Shown here: positions 17,351 to 31,543 of the stretch, in pieces
Numbering within the stretch: position 1 is the stretch's first letter
Layout: each line of letters starts with the position of its first letter
Assembly: GCF_019212185.1 (NCBI RefSeq)
Contig: NZ_CP078138.1
Coordinates: 4,508,501 to 4,572,500, forward strand
Direction: 5' to 3'
DNA length: 64,000 bases
DNA from: Pseudomonas fluorescens
GTDB taxonomy: Bacteria > Pseudomonadota > Gammaproteobacteria > Pseudomonadales > Pseudomonadaceae
Made by a program: the position numbers and the translations under genes
Notes under the pieces: model-generated
Seen by the model: only the letters and a program-made list of their open reading frames with translations
Told to the model about the DNA's origin: nothing
The model's database searches: none

Positions 17351-18498
17351 TAATGCGCAAGCTCACTCAGGATCAGGTGCGCCAACTGCACGCGCGGTTC
17401 GTTGGGATAGCTCTTGTTGGCCAGAATCACGATGCCGATTTTCTTCTCCGGCACAAAGGCCACATAGGCCGAGAAGCCGCCGGTCGATCCAGTCTTGTTG
17501 ACCCAGACCGCCTGCTGCGGTGGCCGTGGTGGATTCAGGGCTGTCACCGGATGGCTGCCCAGGATCATTGCGCTGGAGTTACCGTCGAGCAACGTTTGCA
17601 GCGGCGCCGGATAGTCGTACTGCTCCCAGATCAGATCCTGAGTCATCGCGCCCACCTGGTAATAACCGGTACGGGTCTGTTGCAGCGCCTGGGCCAGTTT
17701 GGCCTCGACCTTGACCACTCCCAGATTGGCCTCGACGAAGTGGATCAAATCGGCGGAACCGGTTTTCACCCCATACGCCTCATCGGCCAGTACCCCGGGA
17801 TTCAGACGCACAGGCGCGTCCTGCTTGTTATAGCCCTGGGCGTACTGCGCCATCTTGCTCGCCGGCACCTGGACAAAACTGTTGCGCATGCCCAGCGCGG
17901 GAAACAGTTGCTGCTCCAGCGCCGAGGCGAACGGCACGCCAAGGCTGGCGGCGGTGATCATGCCCAGGGCGCCGATGCTCGGGTTGGCGTAGGTGCGCTG
18001 GGTGCCGGCGGCATAGGACGGCTGCCAGGCCTTGAAATAGTCCATCAGTTGACGGCTGTTCTGGACTTCATCCGGCACCTGCAGCGGGAAGCCGCCCGCG
18101 GTGTGGGTGCCCAGATTGATCAGATTGACCCTATCGAACGCACTCCCGGTGAGCTCCGGCAGGTATTTGCCGGGATGATCGGTGAGCGACAGCTTGCCTT
18201 CAACTTCGGCGTAGGCCGCGAGGGTGGCGGTGAAGGTCTTGCTGATGGAGCCAATTTCGAACAGCGTCTCGTCCGTGACCTTTTGCTGCGTCTGCTTCGA
18301 GGCCACGCCATAGCTATAGAAAGTACGATGGCCATCGACCGTCACCGCAATGGCCAGGCCAGGAATGCTGTACTGCTGCATGACTTCCCGGGCAGCGTTG
18401 TGCACCTTGCTCTCCATCGAGCTCTGATCGGCGCTGGCCACGGCCGCTGTGCAGGTTAATGCGAGCAACGCGGTACAGCAGTGTTGGATCAAGCGCAT
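17350..18498 (-). CDS. ampC: Class C (AmpC-type) beta-lactamase
   Basis: A periplasmic serine beta-lactamase of 382 residues. The signal peptide (about 1-22) ends AVASA. The three catalytic motifs are complete: S84-x-x-K87 (SISK), Y170-A-N172, and K335-T-G337 (VNKTGSTGG). HTAGGFPLQVPDE is another class C mark. The start at 18498 (MRLIQHCC) has AAGGA upstream; the frame opens at 18528. No LysR-type ampR gene is next to it; GAPDH lies on that side. Overlap with apbE shows a two-gene operon. A carboxypeptidase role is less likely given the full motif set. Confidence 0.93.
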   Translation of the reverse strand: MRLIQHCCTALLALTCTAAVASADQSSMESKVHNAAREVMQQYSIPGLAIAVTVDGHRTFYSYGVASKQTQQKVTDETLFEIGSISKTFTATLAAYAEVEGKLSLTDHPGKYLPELTGSAFDRVNLINLGTHTAGGFPLQVPDEVQNSRQLMDYFKAWQPSYAAGTQRTYANPSIGALGMITAASLGVPFASALEQQLFPALGMRNSFVQVPASKMAQYAQGYNKQDAPVRLNPGVLADEAYGVKTGSADLIHFVEANLGVVKVEAKLAQALQQTRTGYYQVGAMTQDLIWEQYDYPAPLQTLLDGNSSAMILGSHPVTALNPPRPPQQAVWVNKTGSTGGFSAYVAFVPEKKIGIVILANKSYPNEPRVQLAHLILSELAH

Positions 18499-18570
18499 GC
18501 CAGTCGTCCTTAGATGTTCAGGTTGCACGAAAAGCGCTCCAACTTATCACTCCACTGCCCGACCACAAAC

Positions 18571-18602
18571 AAAAACGCCCCGAGCATGTCGGGGCGTTTT
18601 TT
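18571..18602 (-). terminator. Intrinsic terminator after gap
   Basis: ACGCCCCGA and TCGGGGCGT form a strong stem flanked by A-run and T-run. It lies just past the leftward gap stop and before the ampC leader. It would also work rightward. Confidence 0.92.
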
Positions 18603-18617
18603 AACTGCGGCTAAGAC

Positions 18618-20081
18618 TTAGCGCGGGAATGCAGGCGGGTTGACCCCGGCCATGTCTTCCATCACGCGAACGACCTGGCAGCTGTAGCCGAACTCGTTGT
18701 CGTACCAGACGTACAGTACAACGCGGTTGTCCTGGGTGATGGTCGCTTCCGCGTCCACTACGCCTGCGTGGCGCGAGCCAACGAAGTCGGTGGAAACCAC
18801 TTCCTGGGAGCTGACGTAGTCGATCTGCTTGTGCAGGTCCGAGTGCATGGCCATCTGGCGCAGGTACTCGTTGATTTCGTCACGGGTGGTGGCTTTCTCA
18901 AGGTTCAGGTTGAGGATGGCCATCGACACGTTTGGCGTTGGAACGCGAATCGCGTTACCGGTCAGCTTGCCCTTGAGCACTGGCAGCGCCTTGGCGGCTG
19001 CAGTGGCGGCACCGGTCTCGGTGATCACCATGTTCAGTGGCGCGGCACGGCCACGACGGCTGCCCTTGTGGAAGTTGTCGATCAGGTTCTGGTCGTTGGT
19101 GAACGAGTGAACGGTTTCGACGTGGCCGTTGACGATGCCGTACTTGTCGTCGACTGCCTTGAGCACCGGCACGATGGCGTTGGTGGTGCAGGACGCTGCC
19201 GAGATGATCTTGTCATCGGCAGTGATGTCGCCGTGGTTGATGCCGTGCACGATGTTCTTCAGCGCGCCCTTGCCAGGTGCGGTGAGGATCACGCGGGCAG
19301 CGCCCGGGCAAGCCAGGTGCTGGCCCAGGCCGTCGGCGTCACGCCATACGCCGGTGTTGTCGACGATCAGAGCGTTCTCGATACCGTACTGGGTGTAGTC
19401 GACTTCGGCCGGGCTCTTGGCGTAGATAACCTGGATCAGGTTGCCGTTGGCGGTGATGGTGTTGTTGGCTTCGTCGATGGTGATGGTGCCATCGAACGGA
19501 CCGTGTACCGAGTCGCGGCGCAGCAGGCTCGCGCGCTTGACCAGGTCGTTTTCGGCGCCCTTGCGGACAACGATGGCGCGCAGGCGCAGGCCGTCGCCAC
19601 CACCGGTTTTTTCGATCAGGATGCGCGCCAGCAGACGGCCGATACGACCGAAGCCGTAGAGGACAACGTCAGTGCCTTTGCGAGCGGAAGCGTTCTGCTG
19701 GCCAACCACATCGGCCAGTTCTTCACGGACGAACTGTTCGGCAGTGCGACCTTCGCCTTGGGCTTTGAACTTGCTCGCCAGCTTGCCCAGGTCGACCGAA
19801 GCGGCGCCGAGCTTGAGTTCGCTCATCGCCTTGATCAGCGGGAACGTTTCGTGGACGGACAATTCGGTCTCGTCGGACTGACGGTGACGAGCAAAGCGGT
19901 GGGCTTTGAGAATCGCGATGACTGAACGGTTGATCAGGCTGCGGCCATAGATCGAGCTCACCACGTTGTTATTGCGGTAGAGCTGGCCGATCAGCGGAAT
20001 CATCGCTTCTGCGAGTGCTTCACGGTCGATCCATTCACCAAGACACTGGTCGGGCTTCTGAGTCACGGGAACCTTCCACAT
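18618..20081 (-). CDS. gap: Glyceraldehyde-3-phosphate dehydrogenase, long form
   Basis: A 487-residue GAPDH. The core starts near residue 137 with DVVLYGFGRIGRLLAR (NAD-binding) and has the catalytic SAASCTTNAIVPVLK (C298) and DNEFGYSCQVVRVMEDM near the end. About 130 residues precede the core (DQCLGEWIDREALAEAMIPL and onward), an extension found in a subgroup of proteobacterial enzymes. The start is either ATG at 20081 (MWKVPVTQ) or GTG at 20066 with GGAAGG five bases upstream; the second has the better ribosome-binding site. It probably works in gluconeogenic or lower glycolytic flux. It is divergent from mfd. Confidence 0.94.
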   Translation of the reverse strand: MWKVPVTQKPDQCLGEWIDREALAEAMIPLIGQLYRNNNVVSSIYGRSLINRSVIAILKAHRFARHRQSDETELSVHETFPLIKAMSELKLGAASVDLGKLASKFKAQGEGRTAEQFVREELADVVGQQNASARKGTDVVLYGFGRIGRLLARILIEKTGGGDGLRLRAIVVRKGAENDLVKRASLLRRDSVHGPFDGTITIDEANNTITANGNLIQVIYAKSPAEVDYTQYGIENALIVDNTGVWRDADGLGQHLACPGAARVILTAPGKGALKNIVHGINHGDITADDKIISAASCTTNAIVPVLKAVDDKYGIVNGHVETVHSFTNDQNLIDNFHKGSRRGRAAPLNMVITETGAATAAAKALPVLKGKLTGNAIRVPTPNVSMAILNLNLEKATTRDEINEYLRQMAMHSDLHKQIDYVSSQEVVSTDFVGSRHAGVVDAEATITQDNRVVLYVWYDNEFGYSCQVVRVMEDMAGVNPPAFPR

Positions 20082-20105
20082 GTAGGGGCTGAAAAAAGGG
20101 GCTAC

Positions 20106-20134
20106 ATTATGCCGCCGTGTCCCTCCCGTAGCAA
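20106..20134 (-). promoter_or_regulatory. Candidate gap promoter
   Basis: On the minus strand TTGCTA, a 17-base spacer and CATAAT lie about 25 bases before the gap start. Close to the sigma-70 consensus; the transcript would have a short leader. Confidence 0.5.
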
Positions 20135-20172
20135 TGCGCGCTTGTCGTGCAAGCGGTAACAATTTTCCTGTA

Positions 20173-20220
20173 CGAAAAAAACGACCCCGCTGAAGCCCAG
20201 TAAAACCGGGGCTTTCAGCG
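20173..20220 (-). terminator. Orphan minus-strand terminator between gap and mfd
   Basis: On the minus strand CGCTGAAAGCCC pairs with GGGCTTCAGCG, followed by GGGTCG and seven Ts. No leftward gene precedes it because mfd runs rightward, and the best gap promoter lies downstream of it. It either ends a small RNA or attenuates a longer gap leader. Confidence 0.6.
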
Positions 20221-20367
20221 CACCCCCAAATTCACGGACAGCGCTGTCTTGTCTGTAACCCTCCGTAACACTCACCCGTTTCGGCACTACATAACCGCTA
20301 AAATTCCGCGGTTTTTTGTCATTACCACTACATTTCACCCAACCTGCGCATTAGACACAGTCAGCAA

Positions 20368-20397
20368 CTGACAGGCGGCACCCGGGACCGCTACAAT
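20368..20397 (+). promoter_or_regulatory. Candidate mfd promoter
   Basis: CTGACA, an 18-base spacer and TACAAT sit 36 bases before the mfd start. A good sigma-70 match. Confidence 0.5.
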
Positions 20398-20433
20398 TAC
20401 CGACTTTGTCGCAACGCTGGAGCTCAACCTTCC

Positions 20434-23883
<3,450 letters not shown>

Positions 23884-23893
23884 AGGACGCCGC

Positions 23894-24460
23894 ATGCGCC
23901 TGTTTCGCTCACTGACCTTGCTGCTGACGCTGATTGCTCCGACTGCGTTCGCCGACGATTTGTACCAGGTTGAAATGATCCTCGTGCGGCAGAACGCCGT
24001 ACCGGCCATTGCCAGCCCTGCACCACCAGAAGATTGGGCGCGCGGTGCGCAACCGATCAGCGCCGACAGCCTGCGTACGCCAGCCCTCAATGGCGTAGTG
24101 GAAAAGCTCACCGCCAGCACCGACTACACCGTGCTGCTGCATAAAAGCTGGCAGCAGAACCTCGGTGAAGTGTCGAGCAAAGTGCTGATCAGCGAAGGCC
24201 AGGAACAGTATGGGCAGTTTCCAATCCAGGGCACTCTGGACCTGAAATTGGGCCGCTTTACTGATGTCTACGCCAACTTCTGGGTCAACCAGCTCAACAA
24301 TGATGGTCTCGTCAGCGGCAGCGAACGCCTGCAACAGGAGAGCCACACCCGCAATGGCCAGCTGAATTTTCTCGACAACGGCCACCTCGGCCTGCTGATC
24401 AAGATCACCTCCCTGACGGCGCCCGCGCCGCGCCAGGCGCCTGACGTCGTTCCGGACTGA
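23894..24460 (+). CDS. CsiV-like periplasmic protein
   Basis: A secreted protein of 188 residues: signal peptide MRLFRSLTLLLTLIAPTAFA, then DDLYQVEMILVRQN and a C-terminal region rich in beta strands (GTLDLKLGRFTDVYANFW). This is the pattern I associate with the CsiV family; CsiV in Vibrio cholerae is a peptidoglycan-binding partner of the LpoA/PBP1a system. AAGGA precedes the ATG at 23894. It sits 11 bases after mfd and 12 bases before the SNF2 helicase gene, so the three are probably one transcript. The family call is from memory. Confidence 0.72.
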   Translation: MRLFRSLTLLLTLIAPTAFADDLYQVEMILVRQNAVPAIASPAPPEDWARGAQPISADSLRTPALNGVVEKLTASTDYTVLLHKSWQQNLGEVSSKVLISEGQEQYGQFPIQGTLDLKLGRFTDVYANFWVNQLNNDGLVSGSERLQQESHTRNGQLNFLDNGHLGLLIKITSLTAPAPRQAPDVVPD

Positions 24461-24471
24461 TTGAAGTTCCT

Positions 24472-27161
<2,690 letters not shown>

Positions 27162-27162
<1 letters not shown>

Positions 27163-27188
27163 CAAGGCGGCTTGAAGTGCCGCCTTGC
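27162..27188. terminator. Hairpin between convergent helicase and nagZ genes
   Basis: GCAAGGCGGC, a seven-base loop and GCCGCCTTGC. It begins at the last base of the helicase stop codon and has no clear T-run on either side. Confidence 0.5.
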
Positions 27189-27195
27189 AAGGGGC

Positions 27196-28206
27196 TTAAT
27201 CGATCAGTTGCGCTTCCTTGAGCGCACCGATGGCGGCGAGCCAGCGCGGATCCTGACGGTAATCGGTGCTGGCGAACGACTGCCCGCGCATCCGTGCAAT
27301 GCGTGCAGAAGGCGTGACCTTCAAGCGCTGCGCAGCTGACAAGGCCAGTTCGGCGGCCGCCCGATCATTGCACACCAGGCCCATGTCGCAACCCGCACTC
27401 AGCGCCGCCTCGATCCGGCTGGCCGCATCGCCCACCACATGGGCGCCCGCCATCGACAGGTCATCACTGAAGATCACGCCGTCGAACTGCAACTCGCCGC
27501 GCAGGATGTCCTGCAACCAGCGCCGCGAGAAACCCGCTGGCTGGGTGTCGACCTGCGGATAAATGACATGGGCCGGCATTACTGCCGCCAGCTGTTTGCT
27601 CAGGCGTGTGAATGGCACCAGGTCGTTGGCGCGGATTTCGTCCAGGCTGCGCTCATCATTGGGGATGGCGACATGGGAATCGGCCTCGGCCCAGCCGTGA
27701 CCCGGGAAGTGCTTGCCGGTCGCGGCCATGCCCGCCTGGTTCATGCCTCGGATGAATGCCCCTGCCAGTCGGGCAGCACGCTCAGGGTCACCTTCGAAGG
27801 AGCGGGTGCCAACCACCGCACTGCGCTGGTAATCGAGATCCAGCACTGGCGCGAAACTCAGGTCGAGGCCGACCGCCAGCACTTCGGTAGCCATGATCCA
27901 GCCACACTGCTCGGCTAAATGCTCCGCGTTCGGATTATCGGCAATTGCGCGCATCGCTGGCAGGCGCACGAAGCCCTGACGCAGACGCTGCACCCGACCA
28001 CCTTCCTGATCGACGGCGAGCAACAGGTCCGGGCGCACGGCGCGAATCGAGGCGCTCAACTCACGCACCTGGCGTGGGTGCTCAATATTCCGGGCAAAGA
28101 TGATCAGGCCGCCCACTTCGGGCTGACGCAACAGTTGGCGATCTTCAGCCGTCAGCCAGGTACCGGCGACGTCCACCATCAACGAGCCTTGCAGGCCAGC
28201 AGTCAT
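27196..28206 (-). CDS. nagZ: Beta-N-acetylglucosaminidase (peptidoglycan recycling)
   Basis: NagZ, glycoside hydrolase family 3, removes N-acetylglucosamine from 1,6-anhydro-muropeptides in the cytoplasm. Its products can induce AmpC beta-lactamase. The protein has 336 residues with VDQEGGRVQRL (about 75-85), the KHFPGHG histidine loop and FSDDLSMAGA catalytic aspartate. The start at 28206 (MTAGLQGSLMVD) has AAGGA six bases upstream; the frame opens at 28236. Upstream in the same direction is psrA. A class C beta-lactamase gene lies 9 kb away, so a functional link is possible. Confidence 0.95.
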   Translation of the reverse strand: MTAGLQGSLMVDVAGTWLTAEDRQLLRQPEVGGLIIFARNIEHPRQVRELSASIRAVRPDLLLAVDQEGGRVQRLRQGFVRLPAMRAIADNPNAEHLAEQCGWIMATEVLAVGLDLSFAPVLDLDYQRSAVVGTRSFEGDPERAARLAGAFIRGMNQAGMAATGKHFPGHGWAEADSHVAIPNDERSLDEIRANDLVPFTRLSKQLAAVMPAHVIYPQVDTQPAGFSRRWLQDILRGELQFDGVIFSDDLSMAGAHVVGDAASRIEAALSAGCDMGLVCNDRAAAELALSAAQRLKVTPSARIARMRGQSFASTDYRQDPRWLAAIGALKEAQLID

Positions 28207-28367
28207 AGAGATTCCTTGATAACGAATGGCGCGCACGCAACGATTCCGCCCGGCACACAGCCCGGCGGATCAGAATAGGTAACGCAGAAATGCAGTAGGC
28301 CTGCAACGAGAGTCGGCATGGGCGGCTAGCTTAGCGGATGTCCGCTGCCGCGCCCACCCGCGGCCGC

Positions 28368-29075
28368 TTAAACCTTGGCGCCAGCCGCTACGGTCTTGCT
28401 GCGCGGACGCAACTGGGCAGCGGCCATGGCGTCGTCGGTAACGCCCGTTTCAGCACGCATGCCGGCCGCCAGGAACGGCACCATCAGGCGCATGACTTGC
28501 TCGATCGAGGTGTTGACGCCGAAATCGGTCTCGGCAATCGCACGCAACGCCTTGATCCCGGACATGCTGAACGCTGCTGCGCCGAGCATGAAGTGCACGC
28601 GCCAGAACAGCTCGATAGGAGGAATTCGCGGGGCAGCTTCGTTGACCAGCAGCATGTAGCGACGGAACACCTTGCCGTACATGTCTTCCAGGTAACGCCG
28701 CAGGTGACCCTGGCTTTGGCTGAAGGCCAGGCCCAACAGGCGCATGAAGATCGACAGGTCATTGCCGCTGCGCGGCTGCACCACGAGGGCCTGCTCGACG
28801 AGGATTTCCAGCAATTCTTCCAGGCTCGGCTTGTTGTCCGGCTTGGCTGAACGCCGCTCCAGTTCACGGTCGAGGCTGATGCAGAACGGACCGAGGAAAC
28901 GCGAGAAGACTGCCTGGATCAAGGCCTTCTTGGAGCCGAAATGGTAGTTCACCGCCGCCAGATTGACCCCAGCCTTGCTGGTAATCAGCCGCAATGAAGT
29001 TTCGGCAAAACCTTTTTCCGCGAACAATTGCTCGGCAGCATCGAGAATGCGTTCAACGGTTTCCGACTGGGCCAT
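28368..29075 (-). CDS. psrA: TetR-family regulator of fatty acid metabolism, PsrA
   Basis: PsrA senses long-chain fatty acids. In P. aeruginosa it represses itself and the fadBA beta-oxidation operon and activates rpoS. The protein has 235 residues: N-terminal helix-turn-helix (ERILDAAEQLFAEKGFAETSLRLIT through AAVNYHFGSKKALI, about 7-55) and a ligand-binding C-terminal domain. The start at 29075 (MAQSETVERI) was chosen over the frame opening at 29144 because the upstream part contains the operators. Two overlapping PsrA-type palindromes lie 16-42 bases before the start. fadBA lies about 5.5 kb away in this window. Confidence 0.93.
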   Translation of the reverse strand: MAQSETVERILDAAEQLFAEKGFAETSLRLITSKAGVNLAAVNYHFGSKKALIQAVFSRFLGPFCISLDRELERRSAKPDNKPSLEELLEILVEQALVVQPRSGNDLSIFMRLLGLAFSQSQGHLRRYLEDMYGKVFRRYMLLVNEAAPRIPPIELFWRVHFMLGAAAFSMSGIKALRAIAETDFGVNTSIEQVMRLMVPFLAAGMRAETGVTDDAMAAAQLRPRSKTVAAGAKV

Positions 29076-29090
29076 GGCTACTCCGCCTGA

Positions 29091-29117
29091 CAAACACTTG
29101 TTTGAAACATACGTTTC
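29091..29117. promoter_or_regulatory. Two overlapping PsrA operators
   Basis: CAAAC-ACTT-GTTTG (29091-29104) and GAAAC-ATAC-GTTTC (29104-29117) are perfect 14-base palindromes sharing one base. Both fit the published PsrA consensus (G/C)AAAC-N2-4-GTTT(G/C). They sit just before psrA, which implies autoregulation. Confidence 0.85.
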
Positions 29118-29281
29118 AGTCTGTGAATTGTCAAGTCTGGCCATTCTTTTTGGGAACGGTCAGTCAGACATTTAACCATAGATACCCGCGGCTGTAGCTG
29201 ATCTGCGAGACAAGATTTGCCAGACCGCAAACCGACCGTCCGGCGCCCTCCCATAAAAGGAGGATTGCCAAGATCATTCCA

Positions 29282-29297
29282 CTGTATATAATCCCAG
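29282..29297 (+). promoter_or_regulatory. LexA box 1
   Basis: CTGTATATAATCCCAG fits CTG-N10-CAG with the CTGTATAT half typical of strong SOS boxes. It lies 30 bases before lexA, and the TATAAT within it may be the -10 element. Confidence 0.88.
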
Positions 29298-29300
29298 TCA

Positions 29301-29316
29301 CTGTATAAAAAGACAG
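29301..29316 (+). promoter_or_regulatory. LexA box 2
   Basis: CTGTATAAAAAGACAG is a second CTG-N10-CAG box three bases after the first and ten before the lexA ATG. Paired boxes are normal for autoregulated lexA. Confidence 0.9.
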
Positions 29317-29326
29317 AGCGATCGAG

Positions 29327-29935
29327 ATGCTAAAACTGACGCCACGCCAAGCTGAGATTCTGGCTTTTATCAAACGTTGCCTTGAAGACAACGGCTATCC
29401 CCCGACCCGTGCGGAGATAGCCCAGGAGCTCGGTTTCAAATCGCCCAATGCGGCGGAAGAACACCTCAAGGCCCTGGCCCGCAAGGGCGCCATCGAAATG
29501 ACCCCTGGCGCCTCCCGCGGCATCCGCATTCCGGGTTTCGAAGCCAAGCCAGACGACTCCACCCTGCCCATCATTGGCCGAGTCGCTGCCGGCGCGCCGA
29601 TTCTCGCGCAGCAGCACATCGAAGAGTCCTGCAACATCAACCCCACCTTCTTTCATCCTCGCGCTGATTACCTGTTGCGTGTCCATGGCATGAGCATGAA
29701 GGACGTGGGGATTTTCGATGGCGACCTGTTGGCCGTGCACACCACTCGCGAAGCCCGCAACGGCCAGATAGTCGTGGCGCGGATTGGCGATGAAGTGACG
29801 GTCAAACGCTTCAAGCGTGATGGCAGCAAGGTCTGGCTCATCGCCGAAAACCCCGAGTTTGCCCCGATCGAAGTGAACCTGAAAGATCAGGATCTGGTGA
29901 TCGAAGGCTTGAGTGTCGGCGTCATTCGCCGCTAA
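29327..29935 (+). CDS. lexA: SOS repressor LexA
   Basis: LexA represses the SOS regulon and cleaves itself when RecA filaments form. It has 202 residues. The winged helix-turn-helix covers about 1-65 ([39 protein letters not shown]). The cleavage site is A88-G89 in GRVAAGAPI, the catalytic serine S123 in GMSMKD and the lysine K160 in VTVKRF, with the same 37-residue spacing as E. coli S119/K156. The ribosome-binding site is weak. sulA follows 10 bases later, so the two form the lexA-sulA operon usual in Pseudomonas. Confidence 0.98.
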   Translation: MLKLTPRQAEILAFIKRCLEDNGYPPTRAEIAQELGFKSPNAAEEHLKALARKGAIEMTPGASRGIRIPGFEAKPDDSTLPIIGRVAAGAPILAQQHIEESCNINPTFFHPRADYLLRVHGMSMKDVGIFDGDLLAVHTTREARNGQIVVARIGDEVTVKRFKRDGSKVWLIAENPEFAPIEVNLKDQDLVIEGLSVGVIRR

Positions 29936-29945
29936 AGGAGGCGTT

Positions 29946-30419
29946 ATGCATTTCCCACACGCACCACAGCACACACAACTGACGCTGTTCGAAGCGTTCA
30001 TGGCCCAGCCATTGGCGCCGACCCTCAAGGACGTGGTCGAGACCCCCTGGAACGCCGAGCCCGAAGCGTTCAGCGAACTGTCTCTACGTGGTGCGGCGGG
30101 GAACTGCCTGAGCCTGCTGGCACCCATTCTTCGCGAACTGAGTCAGGACCAGGACGCCCGCTGGCTGACGCTGATTGCCCCGCCCGCCAGCTTGACCCAA
30201 GCCTGGCTGCGGGATGCCGGCCTGAACCGCGAGCGCATCCTGCTGCTGCAACCACGCGGTAATCAAAGCGCCCAGCAACTGGCCTGCGAGGCCCTACGCC
30301 TGGGCCGCAGCCATACTGTGGTCAGTTGGCTGAATCCTCTGAGCAGCAACGCACGGCAACAGTTAGTCGGTGCTGCCCGCGTCGGGGATGCACAAAGTCT
30401 GAATATTCGATTGGGCTAA
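29946..30419 (+). CDS. sulA: SOS cell-division inhibitor SulA
   Basis: SulA blocks FtsZ polymerisation during DNA damage. It has 157 residues starting MHFPHAPQHTQLTLFEAFMA at 29946, with AAAGGAG directly before. The core LTLIAPPASLTQAWLRDAGLNRERILLLQP (about 78-107) and SHTVVSWLNPLSS match the RecA-like SulA fold. It is co-transcribed with lexA, so it shares the two LexA boxes. A hairpin follows the stop. Confidence 0.92.
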   Translation: MHFPHAPQHTQLTLFEAFMAQPLAPTLKDVVETPWNAEPEAFSELSLRGAAGNCLSLLAPILRELSQDQDARWLTLIAPPASLTQAWLRDAGLNRERILLLQPRGNQSAQQLACEALRLGRSHTVVSWLNPLSSNARQQLVGAARVGDAQSLNIRLG

Positions 30420-30434
30420 GCGTAAAAGACACAG

Positions 30435-30457
30435 GGCTTCTCCAGGACAGAGAAGCC
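30435..30457 (+). terminator. Hairpin after sulA
   Basis: GGCTTCTC, loop CAGGACA and GAGAAGCC. Only a weak AT-rich tract follows, so termination strength is uncertain. Confidence 0.5.
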
Positions 30458-30512
30458 AATCTGTAATGATGTTCTGTGATGATGGCTTGCGAAAACAGCC
30501 GACCAGCGGGAA

Positions 30513-30746
30513 TCAATGCAGAACCCGCGGCCCCTCTTCCTTGTCGAGCTCGCCCTCAACCAGACGACCCGCCATTTGCACACCGACGCTCAACATCGCC
30601 TTGGCCACTTCAACGTGTTGGCCTTGCAGGAATACCTTGGCGTCTTCGGAGAAGTCCAAAGTAACCAGAGAACCCTCGTCCTCAGCCCGGCGCAGCTCGA
30701 TTCGGCCGTCTGGCAGTTCAACAATTTCTAGAAAGGACGTTGGCAT
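30513..30746 (-). CDS. Small conserved protein, 77 residues
   Basis: It begins MPTSFLEIVELPDGRIELRR and continues with an acidic body (AEDEGSLVTLDFSEDAKVFL) and EGELDKEEGPRVLH at the end. I know no function. Size, position between sulA and topA, and style match a small gene conserved in Pseudomonas at this locus. The frame is open to 30851, but the ATG at 30746, preceded by GGAG, gives a compact protein. No signal peptide or membrane segment. Confidence 0.75.
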   Translation of the reverse strand: MPTSFLEIVELPDGRIELRRAEDEGSLVTLDFSEDAKVFLQGQHVEVAKAMLSVGVQMAGRLVEGELDKEEGPRVLH

Positions 30747-30879
30747 AAAAGTCTGTTCTCCACGAAAGGCGGGGATTATATAGGCATCGGTGGCGCTGCG
30801 CTCGGGATCTTGACCGGCTGCATACCACCTATTGACGGCCTCCATGACCACGCAGCGTCCTGTTACTTCCCCGCTGGGC

Positions 30880-31401
30880 TCAGCACTCGTTCAAGCCCTC
30901 ACGGAAACGCAGGGCCAGACTTTTCAGATTCTGACGCCAGCTCTCCAACTCTTCCCTGCTCAACTCAGCCTCAGGCTCTTCATCCAGACTCACCGCAACA
31001 ATCAACGGCTGAGTGACATCACCCTTGGGCTTGTGCGGCGCACGGGGTGGCTGGAACAAATCGGCATGAGCCTGGAGCAGTTTCGCCAGCCAGGTCTCGC
31101 GGTTATGGGCCAGCTCGACCATTTCGGCCATTTCCGGGATGGCAATGGTTTCCAGTACTTCACGGGTCAACAGCATCTCTGCCCGGGGCGCATTGGCCTG
31201 GGGCAAGCGGTAGAAGCCGGCAATTTCATGGCACAGGCCCAACAGAGCACCGTACAGATGAAACAGTGCTGATTCGCGTCCCGCCTGGATCAGCGCCGGA
31301 GAATTCATGGCCCGCCCATCTTCGGCACGGGCCAGCGCCTCAAGCGACAGACCGGCAAAGTAGATCTTCTGATTGGTACGGGTATAGAGCTCGTGGGCCA
31401 T
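30880..31401 (-). CDS. Conserved Pseudomonas protein, probably DUF6586
   Basis: A soluble, helical protein of 173 residues (MAHELYTRTNQKIYFAGLSLEALARAE) with a proline-rich linker (FQPPRAPHKPKGDVTQP, about 122-138) and a glutamate-rich end. I associate it with DUF6586 from memory; the function is unknown. The start at 31401 has GGAG in the leader and the frame opens at 31455. It follows topA on the same strand but a strong terminator separates them. Confidence 0.72.
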   Translation of the reverse strand: MAHELYTRTNQKIYFAGLSLEALARAEDGRAMNSPALIQAGRESALFHLYGALLGLCHEIAGFYRLPQANAPRAEMLLTREVLETIAIPEMAEMVELAHNRETWLAKLLQAHADLFQPPRAPHKPKGDVTQPLIVAVSLDEEPEAELSREELESWRQNLKSLALRFREGLNEC

Positions 31402-31481
31402 GGCGGCAGTCTCCACAACGAAAAAGGGCACGTAATGCTGGCCCGACAGTGTCAAGGATCAGGCAACCCCACTGCAAGCGC

Positions 31482-31525
31482 AAAAAAAACCGCATGCGAA
31501 CCCGAGGGTTGACATGCGGCCTTTT
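31482..31525 (-). terminator. Intrinsic terminator after topA
   Basis: On the minus strand a two-part stem, CCGCATG/CATGCGG outside and AACCC/GGGTT inside, is followed by eight Ts. A strong classical terminator ending topA. Confidence 0.9.
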
Positions 31526-31543
31526 TAAAGACGCGGTGCGGGC

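Noticed and set aside
20102..20338. A 78-codon minus-strand frame between gap and mfd
   Set aside because: It spans the terminator hairpin and the likely gap promoter, has no ribosome-binding site and matches nothing; the RNA features explain the region better.
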